This document shows, piece after piece, positions 32,274-43,657 of a DNA stretch of 64,000 bases; the stretch's first letter is position 1; every line of letters starts with the position of its first letter. The stretch spans positions 153,210 through 217,209 of the forward strand of contig MU270107.1 in assembly GCA_021432635.1 (NCBI GenBank), given 5' to 3'. The stretch comes from Thozetella sp. PMI_491 (Eukaryota; Ascomycota; Sordariomycetes; Chaetosphaeriales; Chaetosphaeriaceae). The notes below the pieces were generated by a model. The model had not been told where the DNA came from, did no database searches, and was given only the letters and a program-made list of their open reading frames with translations. Both the position numbers and the translations under genes were made by a program.

Positions 32274-32300
32274 GGCCCTGGCGGCCCTGGCAGCCCTGGC
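32274..32300. repeat. Triple 9-bp tandem repeat
   Basis: GGCCCTGGC at 32274-32282 and 32283-32291, then AGCCCTGGC at 32292-32300. On the - strand a short frame through it would read as a collagen-like Gly-Pro pattern, but no gene is supported there. Confidence 0.85.
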
Positions 32301-32888
32301 GAGCAGCTCAGCACCCTCGTTCCTTCCTCCATAACCCCTTGATACGGAATGCGGCCCCAGTAAGGTACCTTACCTTACGGTGTCCGCCCCTGGATCGGGA
32401 TTCCGCACCACGCCGGAAAGGGGAAATCTGACAGCCCCCTGGAGCCCCGACGCCCTGACCTGAAGGAGAAGACCGTACTCCGTACACTACTGTGTATCCG
32501 TAGGGCGGGTGCCGCTGTGGCTTCTGTGGCTTAGCGTCCACCGGCTCGCATCGGGCCAGCCTCCTCCACGTTTTCCGCTCCGGCACTGGCTAGGCTCCTC
32601 CTGCGGACAATGATAGCCTCCAGCTCGGTCCGGCCGGAATGGGCGATCTAGAGGAGGTGGACAGCCCTACTGGGTTTTTTTCTCCATCCCCGGAGGAGTT
32701 TGTATAAACCCATTGTACATAGTCCACCAAAACTTGTCGACAGCCAAGATTTTTGTGATGAAACAATTGCCAATTGCGCCCTCCTCCGAGCGTCTGATAA
32801 CTACAATTGTGCAATTGCGCCCGCCAAATTCCTAATCGCGCGACATCAGCGTTGGAGAAGACGAGGAGAGGGAAATTTTGATACAACT

Positions 32889-32915
32889 AAAAAAAATTAA
32901 AAATTAAAAAAAATT
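32889..32915 (+). promoter_or_regulatory. A/T tract immediately 5' of the synthetase start codon
   Basis: A 27-base stretch made only of A and T, mostly A runs, ends four bases before the ATG at 32920 (context CACCATGG). It stands out in a GC-rich window. It may be an A-rich 5' leader or a nucleosome-excluding poly(dA) element; which is inference. Confidence 0.5.
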
Positions 32916-32919
32916 CACC

Positions 32920-35305
32920 ATGGCAGCAGGCGCAGACACCGGCCTCGGGGCCTCTCCTCTAGAGCTCTGGCGGCACCCAGATCCCATGTCGACGCCTATG
33001 TGGAAGTTTCTCCAGCATATCAACACCAAGTACGGCCTGGCCTTGGACGGATATCCGGCCCTGTACAAGTGGTCCGTCGAGAACGTGGCTGACTTTTGGG
33101 GCGAGTGCTGGCACTTCGTGGGAATTAAGGCTTCGAAGCCTTTCGATAAGGTGGGTGTGCCCCCCTCTCCCGGCCCGTACCTGCCTTCGGCCGCCCCAGA
33201 CCCCCTATCGGGCTTCCTCCAGCGGGCACGGGGCGAACTCCCTGCGGCAGTGTCCCATATATGAGATTATCTCTTTGCTCGCCCTCTACACATGTTTCCG
33301 GCGGCTAACCGGCCGACCAGGTGCTTCCGGCTGATGCCGCCATGTTTCCTCGGCCAGACTTCTACCAGGGCGCTCTTCTCAACTTCGCCGAGAATCTGCT
33401 CTTCCCCGCCAACGCGGCGGTCAACGAGGATGAGCCGGCTGTCATCACGGCCACGGAGCGGGACAGCGAGCGGCCGGCGTTGACATGGGCCGAGCTGCGG
33501 GATCAGGTCCGCCGCTGCGCCAGCGCCCTCAAGGGGGCCGGCATCGAGGAGAGAAGCATCGTCGCCGGCTATGTCTCCAACCACGCCCAGGCCGTCGTGG
33601 CCATGCTGGCTGCGGCATCTCTTGGCGCCATCTGGACCGGTATCAGCCCAGACAACGGCGTCAGTGCGGTGCTCGATCGTCTAGCCCAGATCGGCCCTGT
33701 GGTCCTATTCGCCGACAACGGAACCTCCTACAACGGCAAGGACTGGGCCAGCACTTCCAAGACACTAGAGATCGTCGAAGAGCTTCAGAAGCGTGGTCTT
33801 AAGCAGGTCGTGGTGATCAAGAACCTGGCCGCTGTCGACCTCGGCCTGGATGATCTGCGGGCAAAGGGCATCGAGGCTGTGGGTTACGAGAGCTTCTTGG
33901 GGGAGTAAGTATTACCCTTTTTTTTCTTCCCCTTGCCCACCACGGGCAACCCATCAAGGGTCTCTCAGGCTGACTGTCATCCAGTTCTCCTGACGAGCCC
34001 CTCACCTTCAAGCAGCTGCCATCATCGCATCCGCTCTACATCTTGTACTCCAGCGGCACCACGGGCTTGCCCAAGGCTATCATCCACACAGCCGGGGGTA
34101 CGCTGATACAGCACAAGAAGGAGCACCTGCTCCACTCCTCCATCACTTCCTCCTCCCGCATGCTCTATTACACTACCACGTCGTGGATGATGTGGCACTG
34201 GAGTGTCTCCGCCCTGGCAGTTGGGGCGTCTCTGGTCCTCTACTCTGGTTCGCCCTTCAAGCCGCACGGCTACATCTCTATCCCGAAGATCCTCTCCGAG
34301 CTCAAGGTTACCCACTTCGGCACCTCGGCCGCCTACCTGACGGCGCTCGAGGCCAACAACGTTCGGCCGGTAGAAGACCCGTCGCTCGACCTCTCGGCCC
34401 TCGAGGCCATCTTCTCCACCGCGTCACCCCTGCCTCCGTCTACCTTCCGGTTTATGTACGAGGCGTTCCCGCCCCGCATCAACCTCGCCTCTATCACGGG
34501 CGGGACCGACATCATCTCGCTGTTTGGCGCCGGCTGCCCTCTGCTACCCGTCTATGCGGGAGAGATCCAGTGCGCCGGCCTCGGCATGGCCATCGGGGTC
34601 ATGGACAGCGCCTCGTCGGCCGAAAACCCGATCCCCGTGGACCCGCCCGGGTCGGAGGGCGACCTAGTATGCACGAAACCGTTCCCGTGCCAGCCGCTCA
34701 CCTTCTTCGGCCCCGGCGGCGATGATAAGTACCGCGCGGCCTATTTCGAGCGTCTCGGCCCCACCATGTGGCACCACGGCGATTTCGTCCGCATGGACCC
34801 CCGCAGCGGCGGCCTTACGATGCTAGGCCGCAGCGACGGCGTGCTCAAGCCGGCGGGAGTGCGGTTCGGCAGTGCCGAGATCTACAACGTCTTGACCCGC
34901 TTCCTCGCCGCCGAGGTCGAGGAGGCTCTGTGCGTAGGGCGACGGAGGCCCGGCGATGCGGATGAGGAGGTGTGCCTGTTTTTAGTCATGGTACAAGGCC
35001 GAGCATTTGACGACGCGATGCGGCAGAAGGTCAAGGCGGCTATCAAGACCGAGCTGAGCCCCAGGCACGTTCCGTCCGTTGTGGAGGAGTGCGGAGGCGG
35101 TATTCCCAAGACGGGCAATGGCAAGAAGTGAGTAGACCCTCCCAAGTTAGCTTTCACCCCGCCGGTTATGTGCTAATGACGTGGTCCAAGGATCGAGGTT
35201 GCCGTCAAGCAGATCCTCTCCGGGAAGAGCGTCAAGACGAATGCGAGCGTGGCGAACCCCGAAGCGCTGGAATGGTTTAAAGAATGGGCCGCCAAGCACC
35301 CCTAG
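32920..35305 (+). CDS. Acetoacetyl-CoA synthetase
   Basis: ATP-dependent ligase of the adenylate-forming (ANL) superfamily that activates acetoacetate to acetoacetyl-CoA for sterol and lipid synthesis or ketone-body salvage; cytosolic in relatives. Exons: 32920-33150, 33321-33904, 33985-35127 and 35191-35305 (690 aa), the usual family length. The N-terminal segment has LWRHPDPMSTPMWKF and the ACS-type NFAENLL. The ATP loop SSGTTGLPK is at 294-302. Downstream come TTTSWMMWHW, the substrate region, and the GRSDGVLKPAGVRFG hinge motif. The C-terminal PKTGNGKK (646-653) carries the probable catalytic lysine K652, followed by EVAVKQIL. The WMMWHW motif and total length separate it from acetyl-CoA synthetase. 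The splice between exons 3 and 4 falls inside the lysine codon of the catalytic loop. Confidence 0.95.
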
Positions 35306-36739
35306 ATATACCTTGAGTTATGGCTAGGCGCGGGGATCACTAGGTCGTGTCGCTCAGAGCATTCCATCTGGGTTCTAGTCTCGTGGTACGCGACTCGATC
35401 TGGTCTGATCGCTGAATCACAGGTAGACAAAAGGTTAAAAGAGCTAAACAGAAATAGAGACATATGCTGTACGGCCTACCGCATTCCAATGACACAGCGC
35501 CCTTCTGCTGTACTCGTTTGATCATGGCTCCAGGCGCCTGCAGGACAAGCACCTACTTGTGCGGGTGGGCGGGGTTTCCTGGCATCATTGTACAATGGTG
35601 GCTGCCGTGGTCAGTACAGCCGTGGCCTGACAAAATGGCACAACTTTATTATACAATTCGATCAGTAGAAGCAGCTGGCCAGTATGGCCAGTATTGCTAC
35701 AGGGCCAGTAGGGCCAGGATTGATCAGTATGATCAGTACCGCCACGGAAGGAGTAGGGTCAGTATGGACCAGCTTGGTCAGTATCGCTACCGGGACCAGT
35801 ATGGGAAGGGTCAGTAAGCTAGCTAGTAAAAATAATATCAGCACAGCCAACGTGTCAGTCAGGCTTCTTACCATATCAAGCGGCCCTGTTGATATGAGCA
35901 AGCCTCACTTCTGACACACGATATACCTGCTAACAACTGCTTCGACATCTAACCACGCACACACGCACAGGCGTGCGTGCACAGCCGTTGTGGCACTACC
36001 CACCCGGGAGAGAGACTCTGGATAACCAGAAGAAGACAGACTGAAGTGGGCTCGAGTGATGCAAGGCCCTTAAGAAGACGAGATGATAATCCACATGGGT
36101 GCCTGGCCGATCAGCCTGATTCATTCCACTCTCATACCCAGCGCCTTTTCGGGCATTTATCACCCTCAGTTAGCGATCTAAGGCAGACCGGTTCTCGGAC
36201 TCTAGTCTAGGACGGCCTCACTATCCAGTCGTTCCTTCCCCGGCAAGCGAGTGTACATCCTTCAAAGCGGGCTAACCGCCAGGGGAGGACGCGGTTTCCA
36301 TGCTCAAGCGCAGCCAGCCGTATTATCTACGCACCTGTACGACGCGAACTGTTCAAGGATCCTCGTGAGGAGTCTCCGGTAAGGCAGCCAAAGGCTCTCG
36401 GTGTAAGTCTGGTCTAGGCATCCCCTGACACCCAGGCCACGTGCCTAGGTGTGAACAGAGGGTGACCTCACCTCTCCTCACCTTGCTTCTTCTTTCTCGA
36501 GTTAAACTGCTACACCACAGACTAGTTTTACGAGTGAGTGGGTTAGCAAGCAATAGCAATAGCAAATTTCAACCCACAGCTACCATCTACCACCCTCGGA
36601 CTCGTCAAACTTGTTGCCCTACCCTCTCTACAGAGTAAGCGCCCACACTACCACCTACGGGGTGTAGCTAACTACCTCCGTGCTCCGTCTCATGCTGAAC
36701 ATCTCGCCGCAGGCCATTCGGACGAATCACCCCCTCAGA
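35306..36739. other. Intergenic region with a degenerate repeat field
   Basis: About 1.4 kb. The 3' flank of the synthetase gene is followed by CAGTA-rich degenerate repeats at 35681-35822. Further right are no supportable genes. The last ~250 bases are the promoter/leader of the small secreted protein gene. Confidence 0.55.
35681..35822. repeat. Degenerate GGCCAGTA/CAGTAT minisatellite-like field
   Basis: Over ~140 bp the word CAGTA recurs many times in variants such as GGCCAGTATGGCCAGTATTG, GGGCCAGTAGGGCCAGGATT, GATCAGTATGATCAGTACC, GGTCAGTATGGACC and GGTCAGTATCGC. Units are diverged and spacing is irregular, so it looks like an old tandem array. Frames cross it on both strands (for example - strand 35662-35901, hydrophobic), but these look like by-products of the repeat. 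Confidence 0.65.
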
Positions 36740-37054
36740 ATGCTTCTCATCACTCTCCTCGGCGCTCTTCCCCCCTTCACTCTCGCCTTGCCCGGCAACG
36801 GAGCCCAGCTCCAGAACCCCAACGGCCTAGTGACTATCATTGTTGATGGTTTCCCATCGGTCACTCCCGCCCCAACCCACTGCGACAATGCTTGGTGCAC
36901 TGATGGAACGACCTGGTGCGAGTACTGGGCCGGTGCGACGAGCTGGGACCTCGGTCGCCCCGTACCTGGTGAGACCCCGGTCCCGCTCGGCGCTTGCACT
37001 GTGGGAGACGTGATTACGGTGACCACGACAGTGTTAGTCACCACGACAGCTTAG
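36740..37054 (+). CDS. Small secreted four-cysteine protein
   Basis: 104-aa protein starting at the ATG at 36740, which places a signal peptide (MLLITLLGALPPFTLA) at the N-terminus. An in-frame ATG at 36692 would add 16 residues and bury the signal, so I prefer the inner one. The mature part has C48, C53, C60 and C86 in the pattern HCDNAWCTDGTTWCEYW...PLGAC. It resembles a family of short secreted fungal proteins with a GTTWCEYWAGATSWD-type core. Function is unknown; some members could be effectors, but nothing here shows that. The C-terminus is Val/Thr-rich (VITVTTTVLVTTTA). It is convergent with the GH131 gene, 443 bp away tail to tail. A missed 3' exon is possible. Confidence 0.75.
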   Translation: MLLITLLGALPPFTLALPGNGAQLQNPNGLVTIIVDGFPSVTPAPTHCDNAWCTDGTTWCEYWAGATSWDLGRPVPGETPVPLGACTVGDVITVTTTVLVTTTA

Positions 37055-37497
37055 ATCATCACGCCAAGCGAGGAATCATATGGAGGCGATACGATTCTTG
37101 GGAATGTGGAGGTATCATGGTGTGAAGCTACTATCGAACCGACCATCATAAAGGTGGACATGTGAGGATAAAGACAGAACAGGAGAAGCACAGTACTCTC
37201 GCCGTGATCTCCTTAGCATGTCTTTACCGTGTGAACCCCACCATTTCCTTGTCCACTACTCCCCACAGCCTCTCACGATTAGCTCATGCGACGCCAGTTA
37301 CCCCGAGCCATCCAATTCTACATAAACATAATTCAAGTCGAGTCGTTATGAAATGTGTATTCGCTACAGTTATGTATTCCTCTTTACAAGGTTGTCTCGC
37401 CACCACCCCTCGATAACTACTACGTCCACCCACCTGCCAGCTCGTCCAGGCGAAGACCTGTGATGCAAGCACGATTAAGATGCTATGCCAGTCCTTG
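37055..37497. other. Convergent intergenic region
   Basis: 3' flanks of the small secreted protein gene (+) and the GH131 gene (-). It includes 37420-37457, which could be a fourth GH131 exon (stop at 37420-37422) if the optional intron at 37458-37538 is spliced. Confidence 0.5.
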
Positions 37498-38519
37498 TTA
37501 GCAATGTTTTAGGTAAAAAAAGGATACAAAGAACTCACTAGGCCCACCAATGGCGGTAGTGATGGATCCAGTCTCGATGTAGACACCCGAGAAGTAGAAG
37601 TCCTCGCTTGCGTCACTGTAGCCGGAACGCGGCAGCTCCAGCACGCCTAGATGCCAATCCGCACCGTTCGAAGAAGCGGATACCGATACGGGTGCCACCT
37701 CCTGCTTCAAGGGGTCACCGCCCTCTGAGTGCCAGAAACCAACGCTGCCGCCGCCAAAGTTCTGTCAAGAGAGAAGGGCATTAGCTTCTATTTGCCGCCC
37801 GAGAGTTTTTATAGAAGCAGCTTCTTGCAGAGGCCAGGCTCTGCAAGGGAAGGGGGAGGGGGAGGGGACCCACGATCTCGTAGGCGACGTTGTGCCACAC
37901 GTTAGGCTTCCACTCGGTCTTCCAGTGGCTCTTCTGGCTCGTCATCCACTGCAGGTATGGGTTGCTGGTCCCGCTCTCGCCGCTGATCCAGCCGTACTTG
38001 AGCTCAGTGAAGTGGCTCTCGAAGAAGCAGATCTGGTGTTCACGGTTCACGCTAGGCGCGTTGGTATCCTTTCGCATGATGCTGAAATGATAGAAGACCT
38101 TGCCGGATGCGATAGCCGCCTTGGTCTGCGGGATCAGCTCGATCCGGCGCATGTTCTGCCCGTTCCAGAAGGCGGTGCTGTCGAGCGTGAACTTGGCCCC
38201 CTGCTTGGACACAGTGTCGTTGGGGTTCTTGTAGCTAGCTGAAAGCTCAATGTCTGCACCGCCCGGGAGATAGTCGAGGTGTCAGCGGTCCGCAGAGAAC
38301 AGCGTAGAGAGCAGGGGGCGGGAGGAGATGCTCGCAAGAAAGCTTACACTTGTTGACGGCCCCGGAGCCGTGGATGTAGTACTGGTACGGCCCTACCTGG
38401 TTCGACCATGACCATGTGGCCAAATCCTGGGCCGTCTTGAGGTCGTTAAAGCGCCCGTCCCATATGACGGCCCCACTGGCGAGCGTGGCGCCGAGGGTGG
38501 CCAGCACAGCAGCCTTCAT
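37498..38519 (-). CDS. Glycoside hydrolase family 131 beta-glucanase
   Basis: Secreted fungal beta-glucanase of GH131, a family with beta-1,3/1,6 and beta-1,4 activities described from Podospora. Exons, 5' to 3' on the - strand: 38519-38348, 38253-37874 and 37761-37498 (271 aa). The signal peptide MKAAVLATLGATLASGA precedes the mature VIWDGRF start. Family landmarks follow: WSWSNQVGPYQYYIHG, YIELSASYKNPND, FWNGQNMRRIELIPQT, VFYHFSIMR, HQICFFESHFTELKYGW and the EDFYFSGVYIE strand near the end. No carbohydrate-binding module is seen. A GTGAGT donor at 37538-37533 and an acceptor at 37460-37458 could remove the last residues and replace them with a short alternative tail ending at 37420. Both versions keep the catalytic domain. 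Confidence 0.88.
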
Positions 38520-39513
38520 GGTTGACTCGGGGGGAGGGCTCGGGAGGAACGGGAGGCAACAAGAGAGAGGGGGTCTAATGGAGTGAAAGGTATGTATATA
38601 CACAGAAGCCCTGGGAGAGAAACCCAGGGTTGACAATTCGAGGGGTTCATGGTAGGACCGGTGGTATATACCTCACCCGGCTGGGCTGCGGGAGCGCAAT
38701 CAGGGAGGCCATTGAGCTACGGGGACACGGCAATCTAGGAAAGGCAAGACGGACCGTTATTCGAGAGAATTGTCAGACTAGGCCCCAATTCGCGGATGGC
38801 AAGCTCCGGTATCGTGGAGAAAGGGCTATATTGATAAATGGCGACAAGCGCTGGGCAGTTTAGCCGGCAGTGCCTCCCTCGTGGTCACCAGCCCCACGAT
38901 GGTACCTGACCAAGATGGATGAAATAAACCAAATCTGAGAAGGGAGAATGGCCCATGAGCTGCAAAACATTGGTTTCCTGGACGAGGCCTAGAGCTTGAG
39001 GGTTGGGAGGAGTCCCTGTTTTGCGATTGGGCGATACACACATGGTATCAGTAACAATTGACTTCGGCGAGACGACTAGATAAGCTAGATGTACCAATCC
39101 GGATTCTCCTACGATACCTTCGAAGTTGCTACCAGAGAAGGCGTTCTTCATGCATTCACGTGTCGTAAGTCCAGCTCCGGCGTGGAGATGGATACCAACT
39201 CGATCGCCGAGAATGTGGGAAGTAAACGAGGCATCCTATGTTGCATTACGTATGACTTAGACGGCGACAGTACCAAGACAGCAATGCAATTGCTTAACAC
39301 ATAACCCAAGTCCTCGAAACCAGTATAGAGCCCAAAAGATGGAACCGCGAGACTCCCATGCGAACCGGCTGTGCTGCCAATCTTAATATAATGCCCTCCA
39401 ACACCAAAAAATACATGCCCAACGTGTTTCAGTATGGTCGAAATAAGGTCATCCCTTGGCCAATTACTACCCGTTCTCCGCTCTTTTTGGTAGCGTACGC
39501 ACCTATTTCGTGT
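38520..39513. other. Intergenic region
   Basis: Promoter of the GH131 gene (left, including a TATA-like element at 38594-38601) and the 3' flank of the transporter gene. No gene seen. Confidence 0.6.
38594..38601 (-). promoter_or_regulatory. TATA-like element of the GH131 gene
   Basis: GTATATAC, palindromic, lies 75-82 bases upstream of the GH131 start codon. The sequence between is pyrimidine-rich on the coding strand. Position and sequence suit a TATA box of an inducible gene; unproven. Confidence 0.45.
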
Positions 39514-41662
39514 TTAGTACTCTGCTCCTCCGAAGCTCTGGTTCCTAACGAGGGTTGCCCTCTCCTGGCTCACCCGGGGCGGCTGCTCCATGCTGCGACG
39601 GCTATGGCTCGTACTAGGCCTCCGGCCCTCCTCCACCGCAGTGGCCACATCCGCCGGCACGCCCGGGTCGTCGCGGATGCGGTGGATGAAGAAAGCCGAT
39701 ATGAACACGGTGATGCCGCCTAGTGCGAGCACCACAGCGATGCTGTGGTCGCCGGGCTCGCCCCGCGGCTTCTGTAGGAACTTGAATATGATGCTGCTTG
39801 CAATGGTCGCGATGATCTGTGGCGATGCAATAGCCATGTTGTGGATGCCTAGGATGACGCCGGCTTGGTCAGGTCCCTCGCTAGCATCGTCTAGTACATG
39901 TCTCGCTCCATGCTCGTCAGACGAGTACCCGTCTAGCGGCGTGATGGGCCCATCTTGGCCGGCTAGTCCCGAGGCGCGTTGCTTCCTAGCACGGTAGACA
40001 GCATCGCGGCGAGAGATCTCGGCACTGATGATGGCCCATGGTGCCCACAGGGTCAGGGCCCAGGTGATGCCTACGAGACCGATGAGCACGGTGGCGGCCT
40101 CGACGGTGCGCACGAAAACGGTGCAGAACATGCTCCCTGTGAAGAGAATCTGTGAATACATCCAGGCGCGGCGGAGGGTGAAGCCCGGGATGACGAGATA
40201 GCTGAGCCACGACTTCTTTTCATCCTCGTATTCTCGGACGTTACCGGCTACCTCGTTACCCGAACCGAGCCCTTCACCGGTGTCGAAGCTTGGGGCGATG
40301 AAGAAGGGCAGGAAGACGTTGGTGGCAAGGGAGGTGATGGCGAAAATGAGCAGCGCAAAGGTGCCCACACGCGTGGCGTCCTCGTATAACTTGTCGAGCT
40401 CCTCGGGCGTCATGTGGGGGTTCTCGGCTAGGAACGGCTCGACGTAAATCTCGCCAATGTATTCCGAGGTATAGAATAGCATGGGGAAGAAGCCGACCCA
40501 AGCGCAGAACTGTACCATGCAGACTTTCTTGGTCTGCGGGGGTAGGCGCTTAATGGAGGTAAATATCTTGATGAAAAAGGCGAGGAGACCCGCCTGGTCC
40601 TTGGGCGGAGGGCCCTCAAGCTGGGGATTTCTCTCGCGGATGAGGAGGACGCTCAGCAAGATGGTGCCACCGAGGGCGACGCTGGCGATGGCACAGAGCT
40701 CCTTAAACTGGGTGTCGCCGAGAAACCCTATGAGCTTCGGAAGGTTTAGATACCCAGCTACATAGCCAACAATGTTTCCGATGCCGGTCAGTCTGCTAGC
40801 CCAGGCATTCGCGGCCTCTGCGTTGATTGTCAGTATGCACTACCACGAGCTGAGGCGACGGGAGCGCTGACCTTGCTGGTGAGGCGGGGCGCAGTCGACA
40901 ATAAAGGCACGGATAGCAGCTTGGACTGCGGAAGGAAGGTTAGTTGGTACTGCATACGTTCGAAGACGTCATTCGGTTTTCACGTCACGACACAGACATA
41001 CCGGTATTGATCGCAAAGTCCAGAATGTATACCCAGATCACGGCCACGACGATGGTGGTTACCTTGACACCATCCGACTTTGAGTCGGCGCCAAACAGGC
41101 CTAGAAAGCCGGCGACAATCTCCTTTGTCCAGGCCAGGACCATGAGCGACACCATGGTCGCAGCGGCACCGCCAACCATGAAAGGTTTGCGCTTCCCCCA
41201 TCGGATGCGGCAGTTATCACTCAGCATGCCGATATAAGGCTGTACCAGAGTCCCGGACAGCGGACCGGCGATCCACACCAGGGCCATGAGCGACTTGCTC
41301 AGGCCAAGCGACAGTAGGTAGGGTGAGCCATTGGACAGCTCGACAGACCAGGCAATCTGGAGACCGCCAATGCTGAGGGTCAGAAGAATGAGGTACCACA
41401 CGCTCTTCGTCGTCTGGAACTCGTCCGGTTGCTCGTCCACGTCGGCCGGGTGTTCGATGAAGCCCTCTAGCTCGTCATCGCTCGTCGACGTGGGGGACAG
41501 GAGGGGAGACTGCTCGTCCAGCCCATCCGGGCCGGGGCCTTTGCCGAGCTTTCCTCCAATGCCATCGGGCGAAGGGTCATGCCGTGTACTGCCAGACAGG
41601 GTGCTGGTGGACTCTTGGGCAGGATTGCCACGGCTCGGGGGCTCGGCTAACGACGACGGCAT
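39514..41662 (-). CDS. Alpha-glucoside/sucrose-type transporter (GPH/SUT-like, MFS fold)
   Basis: Probable plasma-membrane sugar:proton symporter related to fission yeast Sut1 and plant sucrose carriers. Exons 5' to 3': 41662-41002, 40925-40872 and 40817-39514 (672 aa). The second exon is only 54 nt. The first ~85 residues are Ser/Pro/Asp-rich and cytoplasmic. TM1 is at about 88-106 (WYLILLTLSIGGLQIAWSV). The loop-2/3 signature RWGKRKP is at 154-160. EAANAWASRLTGIGNIVGY starts the third exon and matches the family. About twelve hydrophobic segments follow, with a long charged central loop and a cytoplasmic tail of about 40 residues. The start is the first ATG; codons upstream are open but begin with GTG. 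Substrate (sucrose, maltose, trehalose) cannot be told from sequence alone. Confidence 0.88.
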
Positions 41663-43657
41663 GCGGAGCGCGGGAGGAGGCGTCCGACTGTCTTGAGATG
41701 GGACAAGACGACGAGTATCGCGGGACTGCGACGTGGGCACTCGGTGGGCGGGGAGGACGTGCAGCTTTCGATGGAGCAGGCTCTAGGGTGCAGGTAGCAG
41801 TAGGCCCGAGAGGTAGGTGCCGACGAGGTCGTGCTGACGAGGTGCTGGCCCGAGCTGAGCTTACGGGTGCGCACACGGAAAGGACAATATGGGTGAGAAG
41901 GCGAGGACGGATGCCAAGGGAGAACCGGCAAGCGGTGCAAGAGAAAGCAGCAGCCGGGGTCACGCGAAGCTCCCTCTCGCGGAGCATATGGAAATGGGTT
42001 GCCGCGAAATGGGTTGCCGCGGATCGGGTGTCATCAGGCGAGCCGAAGGCTGGAGGAAGCCACGGGGCCCTCCAATAGCCGCCGATGGCGTAGGTTGCAT
42101 GCCCGACAGCCTTCCCCCACAGTACTCCAACTTTGCGTCATGCGGGCGGCCCGAGGGAGCATTGGCCCTCCTTAGATAGGCCTCCCATAGGCCCGCCCCA
42201 TAGGCCCCCCCCTTCAAACTTCTTCCTCTCCCTCGTGGGAGCCTCTTCCTTTGCAAGGCAGAGTGATTAGAGGGGTGCCTAAGGTAGTTTTGATGCGATA
42301 CTAAGCTAGGCCTGCATGCCACTGAGAGCAGCAAATGATCCCAAAAGATGAAGGGGCGTTTTTACCCTCCTCTGTGCAGGAGCTGCCTTTCCGACGTTTA
42401 AGCGAGCTACGGGGGTAGCTTGGAACCTGCGATGTGGGGACAAGGAACTGTTCATGGCAAACTCGGGAACACCAACGACTAAAAATTACCTTAGCTTCTG
42501 CAAAGGCAACATAATGAAGGCGAGGCTAGCACTATTAGGGCCATTACCGAGTAGTACCTCGCATAAGGTACCCACGGGTCCGACGCACTCTGATCCAGAC
42601 AGACAAGACAGACAATCACCAGTAAGAGAAGGAAGCCGCCGGCTCTTCAGACGTCGAAGCATCAAATGGGGAGTGGAGTGCAAGGAGGCCGTGGCGCTGC
42701 TCGGAAACGCCAAGGGCTCAAAGAATAAGACAAGACAAGGCCCGCCGGGCCCGCCTGGGCAAGGCTGCCAATCAACAGATCCACGGGACATTGGGATATC
42801 CCAGCCTGGTCTCGGCTGGCGCAGACAGCTAAGGTAGGTAATTACTATGTAGACAGCTGGAGAGTAATGCGGCGGAGAGAATCCCGAGAAAGCTCCTTGT
42901 GGAGCGTGCTGTCCGACAGGCTGCTGTGGACGCGGAGACCCCATCTCACAGCTCAGCGCCGTTTGCATGCATGGGCATGGCGAAGAGACTTTCGTCCTGC
43001 CTAGTCCGGGAATACGCCACCGTCCGTTTCTTGGGAGGCTGCTTCGTTTGGCGTGCACCTCCGTGCCAGCAGCTGGATCATGATTGGGGGTAGCTAGAAG
43101 TCGGTAGAAAATGAAAAGGGAAGCTCTAAGACAATATGCATGCAGTCCGTGGTGACCACCTTGAGTTTGCTGGGCTTGAGAGCCTGGGAGTTGTGGCAGT
43201 ACTTCCGGTGGCTTCCGTGGACCCTCGAACCGCCCCCCCTTCTCCCCCTTCCCCGGTACCCGCGTTGGAGTTAGAGCGAGCAGCGGTGCAGCTGACTGAA
43301 CCGTTCCCAGTTCCACTTTCCGTTGATCGCCCGGTGCCACTTTGCGCTACAGGGCTGCAGGAGCGCAACCTGGCGACTTTCGACATCTGGCAAACCAAAG
43401 CAAAAGCCACGTTCAAACCAACACCCTCCGAACGTCACCTCTCGACTGTCCGGCAGCGCCTCCACCCACGACGGCCACGACACCGTTGCTTTGGATGCGT
43501 TTGGATGCGTCCTTCGAACCTGTTCCGTTGCTCATTCTTGAGCCGCGCTTTTCAGGCCGTCACCCGCCGTTGCCTGCCCGCTTGAACCCCAAGCCGACCT
43601 CCCCTCTCCAACCATCGCGTCCGCGCAAGCCAGGCCCGCCTGGGGTGATTCGCAGCC
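41663..43657. other. Divergent intergenic region between the transporter and NHX1
   Basis: About 2 kb bidirectional promoter. A 284-codon GTG-initiated frame on the - strand (43340-42486) has a noncoding-like composition and is not annotated. A short repeat of CATAGGCCC occurs near 42186-42215. No gene seen. Confidence 0.55.

Larger units (their letters stand above)
29622..32919. other. Divergent intergenic region between LCB2 and acetoacetyl-CoA synthetase
   Basis: About 3.3 kb serving as promoter for both divergent genes. No convincing gene was found. It holds a T/C-rich block at about 30855-30895, a triple 9-bp repeat at 32274-32300, and an A/T tract at 32889-32915 just before the synthetase start. 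Confidence 0.55.

Noticed and set aside
36692-36739. Upstream ATG of the small secreted protein
   Set aside because: It would add a polar 16-residue extension ahead of an otherwise standard signal peptide.
42486-43340. 284-codon open frame on the - strand
   Set aside because: It starts with GTG, has a noncoding-like amino acid composition and no domain, and lies in the promoter region of NHX1.
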